Under the pieces are notes generated by a model. It saw only the letters and a program-made list of their open reading frames with translations, was not told the origin of the DNA and ran no database searches. The translations under genes were made by a program, and so were the position numbers. Shown one piece after another: positions 30,845-38,320 of a DNA stretch of 64,000 nt; within the stretch, counting starts at the first letter, position 1, and each line of letters begins with the position of its first letter. Source of the DNA: CBDFGS01 sp965247255 (GTDB lineage: Bacteria > Chloroflexota > Dehalococcoidia > Lucifugimonadales > CAUZJF01); NCBI GenBank assembly GCA_965247255.1, contig CBDFGS010000013.1, positions 930,001 to 994,000 on the forward strand, given 5' to 3'.

Positions 30845-30873
30845 TTGACATGAGAATCCGCTCAACCTAGACT
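30845..30873 (+). promoter_or_regulatory. Promoter of the 2-hydroxyacid dehydrogenase gene
   Basis: TTGACA at 30845-30850, 17-base spacer, TAGACT at 30868-30873. The ATG follows at 30907, giving a leader of about 27 bases. Confidence 0.5.
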
Positions 30874-30906
30874 GCCCGGATACCTCATCTTTGGAGCAAC
30901 CAACAT

Positions 30907-31878
30907 ATGGGTTTTCGGCTGCTGATACTCACGGAGGGCCTCGAACAGAAGAGGGTAGATATCGAAGGCTGGCCCTCGAGGCTAGAGGGCCTCGTATCCG
31001 ACGTCGAAGTCGACGTTTGCGATTCGACGCAAGAGGCGATGGCTTTAATAGGTGAAGCCGACGCGGCCTACGGTACTATCGGGCCCGAGCTCTTCCGGCG
31101 AGCGCGCAGGCTTCGATGGATATGCTCACCTTGGGCCGGCCCAAAGGCGGGATACTATCACCAGGAGCTTATCGATAGCGATGTTACCGTAACCAACGCC
31201 CGCGGCATCTTTAACGACCACATCAGCGCCCATATCATGGCGTTCGTGCTCGCTTTTGCTAGGGGGCTCCATATCTACGTGCCTCAGCAGCTCGAAAGAA
31301 CGTGGAGGCCGGGATTCGAGCCCGTTCACCTGTCGGAGTCTGTGGCCGTCATCGTGGGCGTGGGTGGGATCGGGGCTGAAGCAGCGAGATTGTGCGCAGA
31401 ATTCGGCATGAGGGTCCTCGGAGTCGACGCCCGGCTCACGGAAGCTCCCAAGGGGATCGCGGAGCTCCACCCACCGGGGTCCCTGCAAGAAGTCTTGCGA
31501 AAAGGCGACTTCGTGATAGCAACGGTCCCCGAAACACCCGCAACTCAGGGAATGTTTGCGGCCGCGCAGTTCCAGGCAATGAAGGCGCGCGCGTTCTTTA
31601 TCAACATAGGAAGAGGGGCCACTGTATTGCTGGACGACCTCAATGCGGCGCTGGAGAACGGTCAGATCGCCGGCGCCGCCCTAGACGTGTTTCAGGAAGA
31701 GCCTCTTCCCGCCGATCACCCGATTTGGAAAGCGCCTGGAATGCTCATCACTCCGCATGTTGCGGGAAGTGGGCCTTACATCGAACAGCGGCGCGCCGAG
31801 CTGTTTCTGGACAACTGCGTTCGGTTTAACGAGGGCAAGCCGCTGCTGAACGTCGTGGACAAGGCGAGCTGGTTCTAG
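30907..31878 (+). CDS. D-isomer-specific 2-hydroxyacid dehydrogenase
   Basis: A 323-aa NAD(P)-dependent dehydrogenase interconverting 2-oxo and D-2-hydroxy acids. The Rossmann motif is GVGGIGAEAARLCAEFGMRVLGVD at about residue 155. The catalytic Arg lies in INIGRGATVLLDDL, Glu in EEPLPADHPIW, and His in TPHVAGSGPY. The substrate domain is shorter and less conserved than in phosphoglycerate dehydrogenase, and it resembles hydroxypyruvate/glyoxylate reductase-like family members. It sits between the two tRNA-Arg genes with its own promoter and is related to the protein at 36411. Confidence 0.9.
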   Translation: MGFRLLILTEGLEQKRVDIEGWPSRLEGLVSDVEVDVCDSTQEAMALIGEADAAYGTIGPELFRRARRLRWICSPWAGPKAGYYHQELIDSDVTVTNARGIFNDHISAHIMAFVLAFARGLHIYVPQQLERTWRPGFEPVHLSESVAVIVGVGGIGAEAARLCAEFGMRVLGVDARLTEAPKGIAELHPPGSLQEVLRKGDFVIATVPETPATQGMFAAAQFQAMKARAFFINIGRGATVLLDDLNAALENGQIAGAALDVFQEEPLPADHPIWKAPGMLITPHVAGSGPYIEQRRAELFLDNCVRFNEGKPLLNVVDKASWF

Positions 31879-31903
31879 GACCTGCCCAACGACAGTGAAA
31901 GAG

Positions 31904-31975
31904 TACCCCCGGCGGGACTCGAACCCACGCCCCTGGCTCCGGAGGCCAGTGCTCTATCCGCTGAGCTACGGGGGC
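31904..31975 (-). tRNA. tRNA-Arg (anticodon CCG)
   Basis: On the minus strand GCCCCCGTAGCTCAGCGGAT starts the 72-nt molecule. Anticodon stem CTGGC/GCCAG surrounds loop CTCCGGA (anticodon CCG, reading CGG); the T-arm is GTGGG TTCGAGT CCCGC and the acceptor end CGGGGGT plus A. CCA is not encoded. Confidence 0.95.
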
Positions 31976-32101
31976 AACTGGACAGAATATAGCAGAGGCG
32001 AGCTTGATCTCTCAACCCGAGTACAACGCTGCGCGAGGCATCGAGCCGCGCGTCGACACACTTCCCCCGACCAACCGGCGGCGAATGCGCTCGAGGGGGG
32101 G

Positions 32102-32130
32102 TTGACATCCCTGGTTGCCGTGAATATCAT
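32102..32130 (+). promoter_or_regulatory. Strong sigma-70-type promoter of the collagen-like lipoprotein
   Basis: TTGACA at 32102-32107, 17-base spacer, TATCAT at 32125-32130. The gene's ATG lies at 32204, so the leader is about 65 bases. Confidence 0.6.
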
Positions 32131-32203
32131 AGGCGCGGTCAACAAGGGCGCCCATGCGGCGTCTTGGCTATGCATGCTAGGTTAGCAAATCAAGGGGGCT
32201 CAC

Positions 32204-33220
32204 ATGAAAAGGTTGATTCTAACGCTGGTTCTCACAAGTATCTCAGCGATACTTCTGAGTGCGTGCCAGGGGGACCCGGGGAAGCCTGGGTTGGCTGGCC
32301 TGGCCGGGAACGCCGGGAACGCCGGGAACCCAGGACCCACAGGGCCGCAAGGGCCCGCAGGGGTCGCTGGCTTCCCTGGCCATCCGGGCAATCCGGGTAA
32401 TGCGGGAGCACCCGGGCTACCCGGTCTATCGGGTCTACCGGGGCCCAGCGGAGGCGTCGGACCTGCCGGGTCGTCTTCCGGCCTTAAGGTTTCGCCGGAC
32501 ACCTTCTACCTGAACGAGGGCATTACCGTGTCGGGAGCGGGCTTCGGGTCCTTCGAGCCCGTGCTCGTCTACTTCTCGGTCGGCCCCACTGCAGAGTGCC
32601 TCGGTATACAAGGGGCATCAGCGGGGACGATCAGCGGCACCGTGGAAGCCGGATGGTCGGCCTGTAATCCAGGATTCCCGGCTTTGTCTACGGGGCCCAT
32701 CGACTCCAACGGCGGCGGCGCGTGGACCATGTCCGTCGACCTCGGCAGCCTTGGTAGCATAAACAACTGGAAGAGTACGATGCTGACCAACGGCGTCGTC
32801 AGCGTAATTGCTGAGGGCGCGGACGGAAGCAGGGCCACCGCTCCGGCATTCGTGCTAGGCGAGGCCCCGCCTCCCCCGCCGCCACCGCCTCCCGCACAGG
32901 GGCTTCCGCCGATCGCGACGTCTATCTCCTCCAGCCTGACCGGAGGCACCGTGGTCCAGGGCGGCGCTATCACCGTGTGGGGCGGCGGCTTCTGCGGCAA
33001 CGAGATCGTCAAGTTCCTTGCAGTGACAGGGACCACCGACGACGGTCTCCCGCAACGGAGAGCCCTCGCCACAGGCAAGGCCGGTCCGGGCGGAGCGTTC
33101 ACGCAAGACGTGACCTTCCCCGAAAACAACTTTGATCCTGGGTTCTACACGCTGGAGGCGGTCGGCGTAGTATGCGGATACGGGTCGGCAGCCATACAGG
33201 TGGTATCCGCGGCGAAATAG
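32204..33220 (+). CDS. Collagen-like surface lipoprotein with C-terminal beta domains
   Basis: A 338-aa lipoprotein: signal MKRLILTLVLTSISAILLSAC with a good lipobox (LSAC), then 22 uninterrupted Gly-X-Y triplets at about residues 23-88. Many triplets are Gly-x-Pro or Gly-Asn-Ala. Next come two Ig/IPT-like beta regions, from about residue 95 (LKVSPDTFYLNEGITVSGAGFG) and, after a run of ten prolines near residue 225, from PPIATSISSSLTGGTVVQGGAI. A trimeric, short collagen stalk presenting globular heads at the cell surface fits. GGGGG lies 5 bases before ATG 32204. The gene stands alone, with its own promoter and terminator. The triplet count is short compared with most bacterial collagen-like proteins. 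Binding partner unknown. Confidence 0.85.
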   Translation: MKRLILTLVLTSISAILLSACQGDPGKPGLAGLAGNAGNAGNPGPTGPQGPAGVAGFPGHPGNPGNAGAPGLPGLSGLPGPSGGVGPAGSSSGLKVSPDTFYLNEGITVSGAGFGSFEPVLVYFSVGPTAECLGIQGASAGTISGTVEAGWSACNPGFPALSTGPIDSNGGGAWTMSVDLGSLGSINNWKSTMLTNGVVSVIAEGADGSRATAPAFVLGEAPPPPPPPPPAQGLPPIATSISSSLTGGTVVQGGAITVWGGGFCGNEIVKFLAVTGTTDDGLPQRRALATGKAGPGGAFTQDVTFPENNFDPGFYTLEAVGVVCGYGSAAIQVVSAAK

Positions 33221-33262
33221 TTAACCTGGCTTCTTCGTCAGACAGGCCACAGCGGAAACAAT

Positions 33263-33296
33263 AAGAGCCCCGCGGGCGACTGCTCGCGGGGCTCTT
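33263..33296. terminator. Terminator after the collagen-like gene
   Basis: AAGAGCCCCGCG, a 10-base loop, CGCGGGGCTCTT: perfect 12-bp stem, 40 bases after the stop. There is no long T-run, but it may serve both the plus-strand gene and the convergent CBS/CorC gene. Confidence 0.7.
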
Positions 33297-33344
33297 GCTA
33301 ATTGCGGCAAGGGTCATCGGTCCTATCTGGCGCGCCCCTAGCCC

Positions 33345-34613
33345 CTAGCCAGACTCCGCTTCGATGGGCCGGACCACCCTGAGCTTCTTGAGCCTGCGCC
33401 CAACCGTGGACACCACCTCGATCCGCAGCCCGTCGAACTCCACCGCGTCGCCGGCGCTTGGTATCTTGCCAAGACGCTGATACAGGAATCCTCCAACGGT
33501 GTCGAACCCATCCCCGTCTATCTCGACCTGGAATATCCGGTCGAGCTCGTCGATGCTGGTTCGCGCGTCCATCAGGAACTCGGTCTCGCTGATCTCCTGG
33601 ATCTCGGGCTCGCCAACGTCGAACTCGTCCTGGATCTCCCCGACGATCTCCTCCAACAGGTCCTCGATCGTAACCAGGCCCGATACACCCCCATATTCGT
33701 CGACTACTATGGCTATGTGGACCCGGCGCTCCTGTAGCTCGTTAAGCAGCTCTTGCAGCGGCTTGGATTCTGGTATGAAAAGGGCAGGGCGGACCAGCCC
33801 CGATGGTATACCGCTGAGTGTTTCACTCTCCTCGGTGTTGAGCAAGTCGACCAGGTCTCGGGCGTAGGCGATGCCCTGAATCCGGTCGAGGTTCTCTTCG
33901 TAGACTGGAATTCTGCTGTGGCCGGACGCGACCATCTGGGTGGCGAGATCGCCAAGCGAGGCCCCCACCTCCACGGCCACCACGTCCACCCGGGGTACCA
34001 TGATCTCCCTGGACGTAGTCTTGTCTAGCCTGACAACCCCCCGGATCATCTGGACCTCTTGCTCGTCGAGGGGCTCGCCTTCATCCTCAAATGGTATGCC
34101 CAGCCCGTTGGTGTTAGTCTCCTCCGAAGATTCTGAAGCCTCAGCGTCCACCCTGCCGGAGCGTCTTAGCAGCACGGCTTCTAGCCTCAATGCAGGCATA
34201 AGGGCCCTGGCCAAAAGCTGCGCGAAGGGCGCCGCCAAAAGGGCGATCCGCTCGCCGCCAACGGCTGATGTGGACTTGGCTCCGACTCTAGTAGCCCACA
34301 GGACCAGGATTGCCCCGAGTCCGGCAAGCGCGAGCCAGCCTCCGTGAGCGTCCCAGCGACCTAGCACGAAGGCCCCAAGAAAAACCAGCCCGCCGACAAG
34401 AAAGATGGTCTTTATGAGAGACAGCGCCGCAAAAGCAGCGCCGTTGGAGGAGTGCAGCCGGTCGAGGGCACGGGAGCCTCGAGCTCCGCGTGAAACGAGC
34501 CAACCGGCCCTGAGCGGGCCAACTGAGCCTAAGCTAGATTCCCCGACCGATACAACAAAGTAGCCCACCCAGCAGGCCAGTATCAGCCAGGGTAACGTAC
34601 TGTCACTTTCCAA
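33345..34613 (-). CDS. CNNM/CorC-family protein with CBS pair (hemolysin-like)
   Basis: A 422-aa membrane-linked protein. The N-terminus has helices (LPWLILACWVGYFVVSV and AALSLIKTIFLVGGLVFLGAFVLG) in a shortened DUF21/CNNM region. A cytoplasmic CBS pair follows, with TTSREIMVPRVDVVAVE, SGHSRIPVYEENLDRIQGIAYARDL and HIAIVVDEYGGVSGLVTIEDLLEEIVGEI, and then a CorC_HlyC domain (GDGFDTVGGFLYQRLGKIP, RIEVVSTVGRRLKKLRV). The family is implicated in Mg2+/Co2+ efflux and metal homeostasis, which is knowledge of the family rather than proof here. The start is uncertain: TTG 34613 lies 32 bases after the glmU stop, and upstream in-frame codons overlap glmU. It is likely the second gene of the glmU operon. 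Confidence 0.82.
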   Translation of the reverse strand: MESDSTLPWLILACWVGYFVVSVGESSLGSVGPLRAGWLVSRGARGSRALDRLHSSNGAAFAALSLIKTIFLVGGLVFLGAFVLGRWDAHGGWLALAGLGAILVLWATRVGAKSTSAVGGERIALLAAPFAQLLARALMPALRLEAVLLRRSGRVDAEASESSEETNTNGLGIPFEDEGEPLDEQEVQMIRGVVRLDKTTSREIMVPRVDVVAVEVGASLGDLATQMVASGHSRIPVYEENLDRIQGIAYARDLVDLLNTEESETLSGIPSGLVRPALFIPESKPLQELLNELQERRVHIAIVVDEYGGVSGLVTIEDLLEEIVGEIQDEFDVGEPEIQEISETEFLMDARTSIDELDRIFQVEIDGDGFDTVGGFLYQRLGKIPSAGDAVEFDGLRIEVVSTVGRRLKKLRVVRPIEAESG

Positions 34614-34644
34614 TTGCGTGAGTCTCGTCCCTCTTGGAAACGTC

Positions 34645-36015
34645 TCATCGACCAGAGTCCTCGGATTCAGCTCGCCGGCGGCTCTCTTTCGCGGGTACTC
34701 CCACGACGAGGGTGTCCGCCGGCACATCTTTGGTCACCACGGCCCCAGCCCCTGTCGAAGCCCGCGCACCTATTGTGACCGGGGCGACAAGCATCGAGTC
34801 ACTACCGATCGACGCGCCGTCGCCGATCCGCGTCGGATGCTTCCGGCTGCCATCGTAATTGCACGTTACCGTCCCGGCGCCGATGTTCACATTGGCGCCC
34901 ACCTCCGCATCACCCAGATAGCTGAAGTGGCCCGACTTCGTGCCCGCGCCCAACCGGCTTCTGGTGATCTCGGCGAAGTTACCGATGTGCACGGACTCTT
35001 CCAGATGGCTGCCCGGCCTGGTATGGCTGAACGGCCCCACGCTTACGCCCTCATCCAGAATCGAGTCTTCCACCACCGAGGCCACGACCCGGCATCCGTC
35101 GGCGATCTGGGAGCTGTCCACGATCGTATTGGGGCCGATCTGGCACCGGTCGCCGATGCGGGACGCTCCCACGATGTGTGTGTTCGGCATAACGACCGTA
35201 TCTTCGCCGAGCCTGGCGTCCACCTCTACGTATACAGTCTCCGGATCAGGCATCGTTACGCCAGAGAGCATCCATCTCTCTCGCATGCTCCTCTGCAAGA
35301 ATGTCTCGGCGGCGGCGAGCTGCACACGGGTGTTGACGCCCAGCGCCTCGTGTCGCTCACTGGCCGAGACCGAGGCGACGCCGACGCCTTGTTCAGCCGC
35401 CATGGCCACGACGTCGGTCAGATAGACCTCGTTGGAGTCGGATGGAGTCAAGGCGCGCAAGCTCGGAAGCAACCACGAGGACTTGAAGCAGTACACACCC
35501 GCATTAATCTCCGCGCTGTCTGTTCCTCCGGGATCATCGCCCGCCTCGGCTGCCTCATTGATCGCGCTTATCGCGCCATCCTCGTCCCTGATTACTCTAC
35601 CAAGCCCGTCAGCTTGAGGAAAAGTAGCGGTGAGGAGCGTAACGCGCGCATCTCGTTCCAGGTGATGGCGCATGATCGACTCGATGGTTTCGGCGCGGAT
35701 AAGGGGGACGTCCCCAGACATCACGACAACGTCGTCGGAGCTCTCCAGCGCTTCTTGTGCCTGAAGTAGAGCGTGGCCGGTACCGAGGGGGCGCGATTGG
35801 ACAACGTAGCTAACGCTGTCCTGCAGCGCGTCTCTAATGTCGCCGGAATCGGGAGGAACGACTACGACAGGGAAATCGAAACCGGCTTGCCTGGCGGCGT
35901 CGACGACCAGCGCCAGCATCTCTTTGCCGCAGACTCGGTGAAGCACTTTGGGCGTCTGTGACCGCATGCGGGTGCCTTTTCCCGCTGCAAGCACGATCGC
36001 CGCTTGGTTGGACAT
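34645..36015 (-). CDS. glmU: Bifunctional N-acetylglucosamine-1-phosphate uridyltransferase/glucosamine-1-phosphate acetyltransferase
   Basis: GlmU makes UDP-GlcNAc for peptidoglycan. The N-terminal pyrophosphorylase half has VLAAGKGTRMRSQTPKVLHRVCGKEM, PLGTGHALLQAQ and VVMSGDVPLIRAETI. The C-terminal left-handed beta-helix half contains hexapeptide repeats such as SRIGDRCQIGPNTIVDSSQI and GAGTVTCNYDGSRKHPTRIGDGA (YDG with the catalytic residues) and ends with APVTIGARASTGAGAVVTKDVPADTL. The 456-aa length is normal. ATG 36015 begins after a structured leader that contains a terminator-like hairpin (36028-36073). The CBS/CorC gene follows 31 bases later. Confidence 0.97.
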   Translation of the reverse strand: MSNQAAIVLAAGKGTRMRSQTPKVLHRVCGKEMLALVVDAARQAGFDFPVVVVPPDSGDIRDALQDSVSYVVQSRPLGTGHALLQAQEALESSDDVVVMSGDVPLIRAETIESIMRHHLERDARVTLLTATFPQADGLGRVIRDEDGAISAINEAAEAGDDPGGTDSAEINAGVYCFKSSWLLPSLRALTPSDSNEVYLTDVVAMAAEQGVGVASVSASERHEALGVNTRVQLAAAETFLQRSMRERWMLSGVTMPDPETVYVEVDARLGEDTVVMPNTHIVGASRIGDRCQIGPNTIVDSSQIADGCRVVASVVEDSILDEGVSVGPFSHTRPGSHLEESVHIGNFAEITRSRLGAGTKSGHFSYLGDAEVGANVNIGAGTVTCNYDGSRKHPTRIGDGASIGSDSMLVAPVTIGARASTGAGAVVTKDVPADTLVVGVPAKESRRRAESEDSGR

Positions 36016-36027
36016 TTCTGGCCGAAG

Positions 36028-36073
36028 AAAAAAGCGCCTAACGCAAACGGCCTCCGGGCCACGCGTCAGGCGC
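36028..36073 (-). terminator. Terminator-like hairpin in the glmU leader
   Basis: On the minus strand GCGCCTGACG, an inner GGCC/GGCC hairpin, CGTTAGGCGC (one mismatch or G-U pair), then TTTTTT, ending 12 bases before the glmU ATG. It could attenuate glmU transcription or stop upstream read-through. A candidate promoter (36120-36149) would place it inside the leader. Confidence 0.55.
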
Positions 36074-36119
36074 CTGTTCCCACCTATATTCCTGTATTCT
36101 TTGACACCTTTTCGTACCT

Positions 36120-36149
36120 ATGGTAGCAACGCGAGCAGCAACGTGTCAA
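36120..36149 (-). promoter_or_regulatory. Possible promoter of glmU
   Basis: On the minus strand TTGACA (36149-36144), 18-base spacer, TACCAT (36125-36120). The leader to ATG 36015 would be about 100 bases and would include the hairpin. The -35 is perfect, the -10 weak. The rest of the 36016-36410 gap holds nothing else I recognise. Confidence 0.35.
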
Positions 36150-36410
36150 GGCAGGCACGTATACGTCCGTCGTGGGAATTCTTGTCCCGGTACCGGACCC
36201 CGTCCGAGGGCGATGGTGCTCAGTCCCGCCTCTGCCGTCGCTTGCTCGGCCGAACGAGCCGCTCTCACCGACGGCCGGCAAGGCTTGCGCCGTGCTGACC
36301 CGCTGGACAACGTCTAGGTGCTCCCTTATTCTATCCCTCGTGCCTGGAACATGGCGCGCCGCTCACCCAACATCACCATTACAATCTCGGTGTCTCACAA
36401 GGAGAATACG

Positions 36411-37448
36411 GTGGCGAAATTCAAAGTGGTCGTCCCTGCCAGCGCTTTCACGACTCCAACTGATGCTGTGAACGCGCGGGAACTCGCGATGGAGGCGCTA
36501 AGTCCTCTTGATGCGGAGATACTCACGGTCCCGTCCGGCAGTGAACAGGAATTCCTCGACGGTGCGCGGGACGCCGACGCCATCATCGGGGGCAAGTTTG
36601 CCATAACCAGCGCCATAATCGAGAAGCTGGAGCGATGCCGGGTGATCGCTCTCCGCAGCGTAGGCGCCGAAACCGTCGATCTCGCGGCCGCAACCGCCAT
36701 GGGCATCCCCGTTACCAACGTCCCTGACGTCTTCATAAATGAGGTCGCCGACCACACGCTGGCCCTGATTCTTGCAGTGTACCGGCGGCTAACCATCATG
36801 GATGCAATGGCGCGAGACGGGCGTTGGAAAGAGGGCCGGCCCCACCTGAACGGCTTCCCCAGGCTGATGGGGCAGACCCTGGGTCTCATATCCTTCGGCA
36901 ACGTCCCAAGAGCTGTCGCTACCCGCGCCGCGCCCTTCGGACTCCGCATACTTGCGTTCGACCCCTATGTGGGGGAGCTCGCCATGACCCGACAAGGGGT
37001 GGAGCCGGTCGGTTTGACGGAGCTGCTGCAGCGCTCCGACATCGTCTCGATGCACGCTCCCGCCACATCGGAGACACGGCACATGCTCAGCGAGGAGCAG
37101 TTCCGCCTGATGAAGCCGCATTCTCTACTGATTAACACGGGGCGCGGCGATACTGTGGACGAGGCCGCGCTGGCCCGAGCCCTAAGGGAGGGGTGGATCG
37201 GCGGGGCGGGGCTGGACGTGCTCGAAGTCGAGCCAGCGGAGCCCGACAACCCCTTACTTGGAATCGATAAGGTCATCATCACGCCTCACGTCGCTTCCGC
37301 GTCGTCGAGGGCGGACCCGGAGCGGAACCGCAGAGTCGGAAGGGAGATCGCGCTGGTGCTCACCGGCCGGTGGCCGCGCGCGTGTCTCAACCCCTCGGTC
37401 CTCGAGAGCTCTGACCTGCGGCGTTGGAAGCCCCATCCGATGGACTGA
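36411..37448 (+). CDS. D-isomer-specific 2-hydroxyacid dehydrogenase (SerA-like C-terminally truncated)
   Basis: A 345-aa NAD-dependent dehydrogenase. The substrate-binding domain begins FKVVVPASAF; the Rossmann region is GQTLGLISFGNVPRAVATRAAPFGLRILAFDPY. The catalytic Arg is in NTGRGDTVDEAAL, Glu in EVEPAEPDNPL and His in ITPHVASASSRADPER. It lacks the ACT domain of phosphoglycerate dehydrogenase and has the N-terminal form seen in glyoxylate/hydroxypyruvate reductase-like enzymes. Only GTG 36411 has a good ribosome site (AAGGAG, 6 bases); the longer frame from 36318 lacks one. The paralogue at 30907 shares the fold. Substrate unknown. Confidence 0.88.
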   Translation: MAKFKVVVPASAFTTPTDAVNARELAMEALSPLDAEILTVPSGSEQEFLDGARDADAIIGGKFAITSAIIEKLERCRVIALRSVGAETVDLAAATAMGIPVTNVPDVFINEVADHTLALILAVYRRLTIMDAMARDGRWKEGRPHLNGFPRLMGQTLGLISFGNVPRAVATRAAPFGLRILAFDPYVGELAMTRQGVEPVGLTELLQRSDIVSMHAPATSETRHMLSEEQFRLMKPHSLLINTGRGDTVDEAALARALREGWIGGAGLDVLEVEPAEPDNPLLGIDKVIITPHVASASSRADPERNRRVGREIALVLTGRWPRACLNPSVLESSDLRRWKPHPMD

Positions 37449-37504
37449 GGGGTGGGCGCCCAGCCGCCCGGCTCCTGGTCACACGCTCAATAGCTGTAAC
37501 GCCC

Positions 37505-37534
37505 TTGACACCCTAATGCGCGCCGGACTAGCAT
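37505..37534 (+). promoter_or_regulatory. Candidate promoter of the 236-aa conserved unknown
   Basis: TTGACA at 37505-37510, 18-base spacer, TAGCAT at 37529-37534, 44 bases before ATG 37578. The -10 is weak (four of six). Confidence 0.35.
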
Positions 37535-37577
37535 CAATAGATAGGCGACACTTATACAGGCGAGGAACGATAAGCGG

Positions 37578-38288
37578 ATGATCGAGAATGAGCACGACTG
37601 GGGGCGAGCGATCGAGCGTAGCTGGGTGGTGAGGTTCCCCAAGCAGCACCTCGCCACTTTTGGCACGACCAATATCGAGTACTACGTCGTGACCGAGCCG
37701 ATATACCAGGAGTTGGCGCCGGGCAACCGGGAGGGCGTCGTCCGTACGGGACGGGTCATCGCCGAGCGCCCGGCGGTGATCACCCCGACGTACGTGATGA
37801 ACCTGCAGGGGTTCAGCTCGGAGGCGTACGAGTACTTCCGTCACGAGGCCCAGCAGTCCGGCCCGAATAGTCCCGGCATACTCTATCAATATCGGAATGA
37901 ATCGGCTAAGACCGACATTGTTGGAGGAGAGCCTAGCGAGATTGCCCACAGGATTAGCGGCGACCTGGACAGCCGCAAAGAGGACATGTCCGTGGTGATG
38001 GTCGGCGTCGACGAGCTCTGGGACGTGGCGCTGCTGAAGTTCGTCTACGACTTCACGTCGTCCTCTATCGCAGGGAACGTCCAGGACCTCAATGCGAAAG
38101 GTATGCTGAATCCGCGACCGGAGTTCGGCGGGGTGCCGGGAGCCGCCACCCAGCATATCGATCGGCTCTTCCGCGAGGTGGAGCAGGGCGCGAATCCTGA
38201 GATCCTCAAGCGAGAGCTCGACCGCTGGGGCATCTTTCACTACTACGAAGACCGCTTCCTCAACCTGTTCCGCGGAGGCAAGAGCTAG
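37578..38288 (+). CDS. Conserved protein of unknown function, 236 aa
   Basis: A soluble, mixed alpha/beta protein without signal peptide. It starts IENEHDWGRAIERSWVVRFP, contains a central AYEYFRHEAQQSGPNSPGILYQYRNESAKTD, a segment SVVMVGVDELWDVALLKFVYDFTSSS and a C-terminal helix PEILKRELDRWGIFHYYEDRFLNLFRG. I recognise no enzyme motif. ATG 37578 has GCGG close upstream. It stands alone, with a candidate promoter before it and an opposing Eis-like gene after it. The compositional pattern is native to the region, so acquisition is not suggested. Confidence 0.75.
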   Translation: MIENEHDWGRAIERSWVVRFPKQHLATFGTTNIEYYVVTEPIYQELAPGNREGVVRTGRVIAERPAVITPTYVMNLQGFSSEAYEYFRHEAQQSGPNSPGILYQYRNESAKTDIVGGEPSEIAHRISGDLDSRKEDMSVVMVGVDELWDVALLKFVYDFTSSSIAGNVQDLNAKGMLNPRPEFGGVPGAATQHIDRLFREVEQGANPEILKRELDRWGIFHYYEDRFLNLFRGGKS

Positions 38289-38320
38289 CCGAGCCTAGCT
38301 CCTCACTGCCCGCGCGCCGT

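Noticed and set aside
34618..35769. Long plus-strand open frame of 383 codons
   Set aside because: Antisense to glmU with low-complexity content typical of GC-rich shadows.
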